Assembly: GCF_900110945.1 (NCBI RefSeq)
Contig: NZ_FOFL01000001.1
Location: forward strand, 1,116,001 to 1,180,000
DNA from: Devosia sp. YR412
GTDB lineage: Bacteria > Pseudomonadota > Alphaproteobacteria > Rhizobiales > Devosiaceae
Length of the DNA: 64,000 nucleotides
Direction of reading: 5' to 3'
Under the pieces are notes generated by a model. The model worked only from the letters and a program-made list of their open reading frames with translations. It did no database searches and had not been told where the DNA came from. Below are positions 62,958 to 64,000 of the stretch, in pieces. The position numbers and the translations under genes were made by a program. Each line of letters starts with the position of its first letter. Position 1 is the first letter of the stretch.

Positions 62958-64000
62958 ATGGCCCTCTATCAGGCCCCCTCGTTCGAAGCCCTGGAAAAAC
63001 TCAGCCGCAGCCGCGACGCCGATCTGGCACGGCGCGAACTGCTCGATCCCGACCGCATCCGGGGCCGCGGCGCGCAGTCCAACACCACCGGCCGCTTCGA
63101 AAAACTCACCCGCGAGCGCGCGGATGACGGCTGGGACAATGTCGAACCTCTGTCGATCTTCGAGACCGTGGAGCATGTCGAACGCGCCAAGACCATTATC
63201 ACGTCCAATGACAGCCCGGACATCGGCTTCGAGCGCTCGATCAATGCCTATCGCGGCTGCGAGCACGGCTGTTCCTACTGCTTTGCCCGCCCGACCCATG
63301 CCTTCCTCGGCCATTCGGCCGGCGTCGAGTTCGAGCGCGACATCTATGTGAAGGTCAATGCTGTCGAGGCGCTGCGCGCCGAGCTCGGCGCCAGGAGCTA
63401 CAAGGTGAAACCCATCGCCATGGGCACCAATACCGACCCCTACCAACCGGCCGAGCGCAAACACAAGCTGACGCGCGGCATTCTCGAAGTCATGCTGGAA
63501 ACCCGTCACCCGGTGATGATCACCACCAAGTCGGCACTGATCATCCGCGACCTGGACCTGCTGACCGAACTGGCCAAGCTGGGCCTGGTCAAGGTCGCCA
63601 TTTCGATGACCTCGATGGATCACAAGCTGAGCCGCAAGATGGAGCCGCGCGCCTCCTCCCCGGCGCGACGCCTCGAAGCCATCCGCCTCCTCAGCGAGGC
63701 GGGCGTGCCGGTGGCGGTGTTTGCCTCGCCGATGATCCCGGCGATCAACGACATGGAGCTCGAGCGCATTCTCGATGCTGCCAAGGCGCAGGGCGCGGTC
63801 AGCGCTTCAATGATCCTGCTGCGCCTGCCCGGCGAAGTGCGCGACATTTTCCGCGAATGGCTGCTGCGCCATTTCCCCGACCGGGTCCGCCATGTGCTGG
63901 CCCTGGTGCGCGATACGCGCGGCGGCAAGGATTATGACGCCCGCTGGGGCACCCGCATGACCGGCGAAGGCCCGTATGCCACCCTGCTGCGCCAGCGCTT
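62958..64000 (+). CDS. PA0069-family radical SAM protein (spore photoproduct lyase-like), cut by window edge
   Basis: ATG 62958 with AGGAG at proper spacing starts a frame that is open to the edge (347 codons seen). The radical SAM cluster motif is in YRGCEHGCSYCFAR (CxxxCxxC). KPIAMGTNTDPYQPAE and SMTSMDHKLSRKMEPRASSPARRLEAIRLL follow, typical of the Rv2578c/PA0069 group. Family members have no defined reaction, although they resemble spore photoproduct lyase and are often near DNA repair genes. The N-terminal RGRGAQSNTTGRF segment is also characteristic. Confidence 0.92.
   Translation, partial: MALYQAPSFEALEKLSRSRDADLARRELLDPDRIRGRGAQSNTTGRFEKLTRERADDGWDNVEPLSIFETVEHVERAKTIITSNDSPDIGFERSINAYRGCEHGCSYCFARPTHAFLGHSAGVEFERDIYVKVNAVEALRAELGARSYKVKPIAMGTNTDPYQPAERKHKLTRGILEVMLETRHPVMITTKSALIIRDLDLLTELAKLGLVKVAISMTSMDHKLSRKMEPRASSPARRLEAIRLLSEAGVPVAVFASPMIPAINDMELERILDAAKAQGAVSASMILLRLPGEVRDIFREWLLRHFPDRVRHVLALVRDTRGGKDYDARWGTRMTGEGPYATLLRQR

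Noticed and set aside
1..64000. CRISPR array, rRNA genes, insertion sequences or riboswitches
   Set aside because: I saw no regularly spaced direct repeats, rRNA-like stretches, transposase genes or recognisable riboswitch leaders in the window.

Overview
The window is high-GC DNA from an alphaproteobacterium. Gene content and order (chorismate synthase near pdxH and a DnaJ-like gene, a TIGR02301-type secreted protein, glyQ and glyS split by a LemA/DUF2207 pair, ETF-ubiquinone oxidoreductase, SRAP, YgfZ) fit the Hyphomicrobiales (Rhizobiales), perhaps a Devosia-like genus. The genus is an inference from gene content, not a measured match.

From the left edge to about 15,363 lies accessory DNA that looks like a genomic island. 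It ends at a tyrosine integrase placed against the 3' end of a tRNA-Gln gene. Its main cargo is a tightly packed minus-strand operon (1-10,108) of five genes, read from right to left: an SF1 (UPF1/DNA2-type) helicase with an N-terminal winged helix and a C-terminal Vsr-like nuclease; a membrane-anchored coiled-coil protein; a membrane-anchored coiled-coil McrB-type AAA+ NTPase; a DUF2357/McrC-like protein; and a divergent Hsp70-like protein that runs off the edge. The last gene is open from 1,971 to 1. This set best matches the CoCoNuT class of McrBC-derived (type IV) systems, predicted to target RNA, and is the most interesting locus here. A 0.67 kb gene-free gap, a PGN_0703-like PD-(D/E)XK nuclease, a small secreted protein, an ArdC-type antirestriction protein and the integrase follow.

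From 15,364 onward the window is ordinary chromosome. It holds tRNA-Gln and tRNA-Pro; a nucleoside hydrolase, a MarR-like regulator, BioY, an MBL hydrolase and a DUF1499 protein (15.7-19.8 kb); pdxH, a DnaJ-like co-chaperone, threonylcarbamoyl-AMP synthase, and a deacetylase-xseB-SCO1-tlyA operon with aroC (19.9-26.4 kb); a VapBC pair with a frameshifted toxin (26.5-27.2 kb); and a histidine phosphatase, a FAD-linked oxidase, a hemerythrin, SRAP, Nudix, ArsR/AHSA1 and a dihydroorotase (27.2-34.7 kb). Two families of palindromic repeat lie at 21.6 kb and 33.0-33.3 kb.

The rest is YgfZ, an HD hydrolase, SleB, a shortened PPDK-like protein, ispH-rnhA, DUF808, glyS-DUF2207-LemA-glyQ, an SppA-like protease, a tRNA methyltransferase, a polyprenyl synthase, ispE, a TPR protein, ETF-QO, a uracil-DNA glycosylase, two MFS transporters, moaB, a diguanylate cyclase, and a radical SAM protein cut by the right edge.
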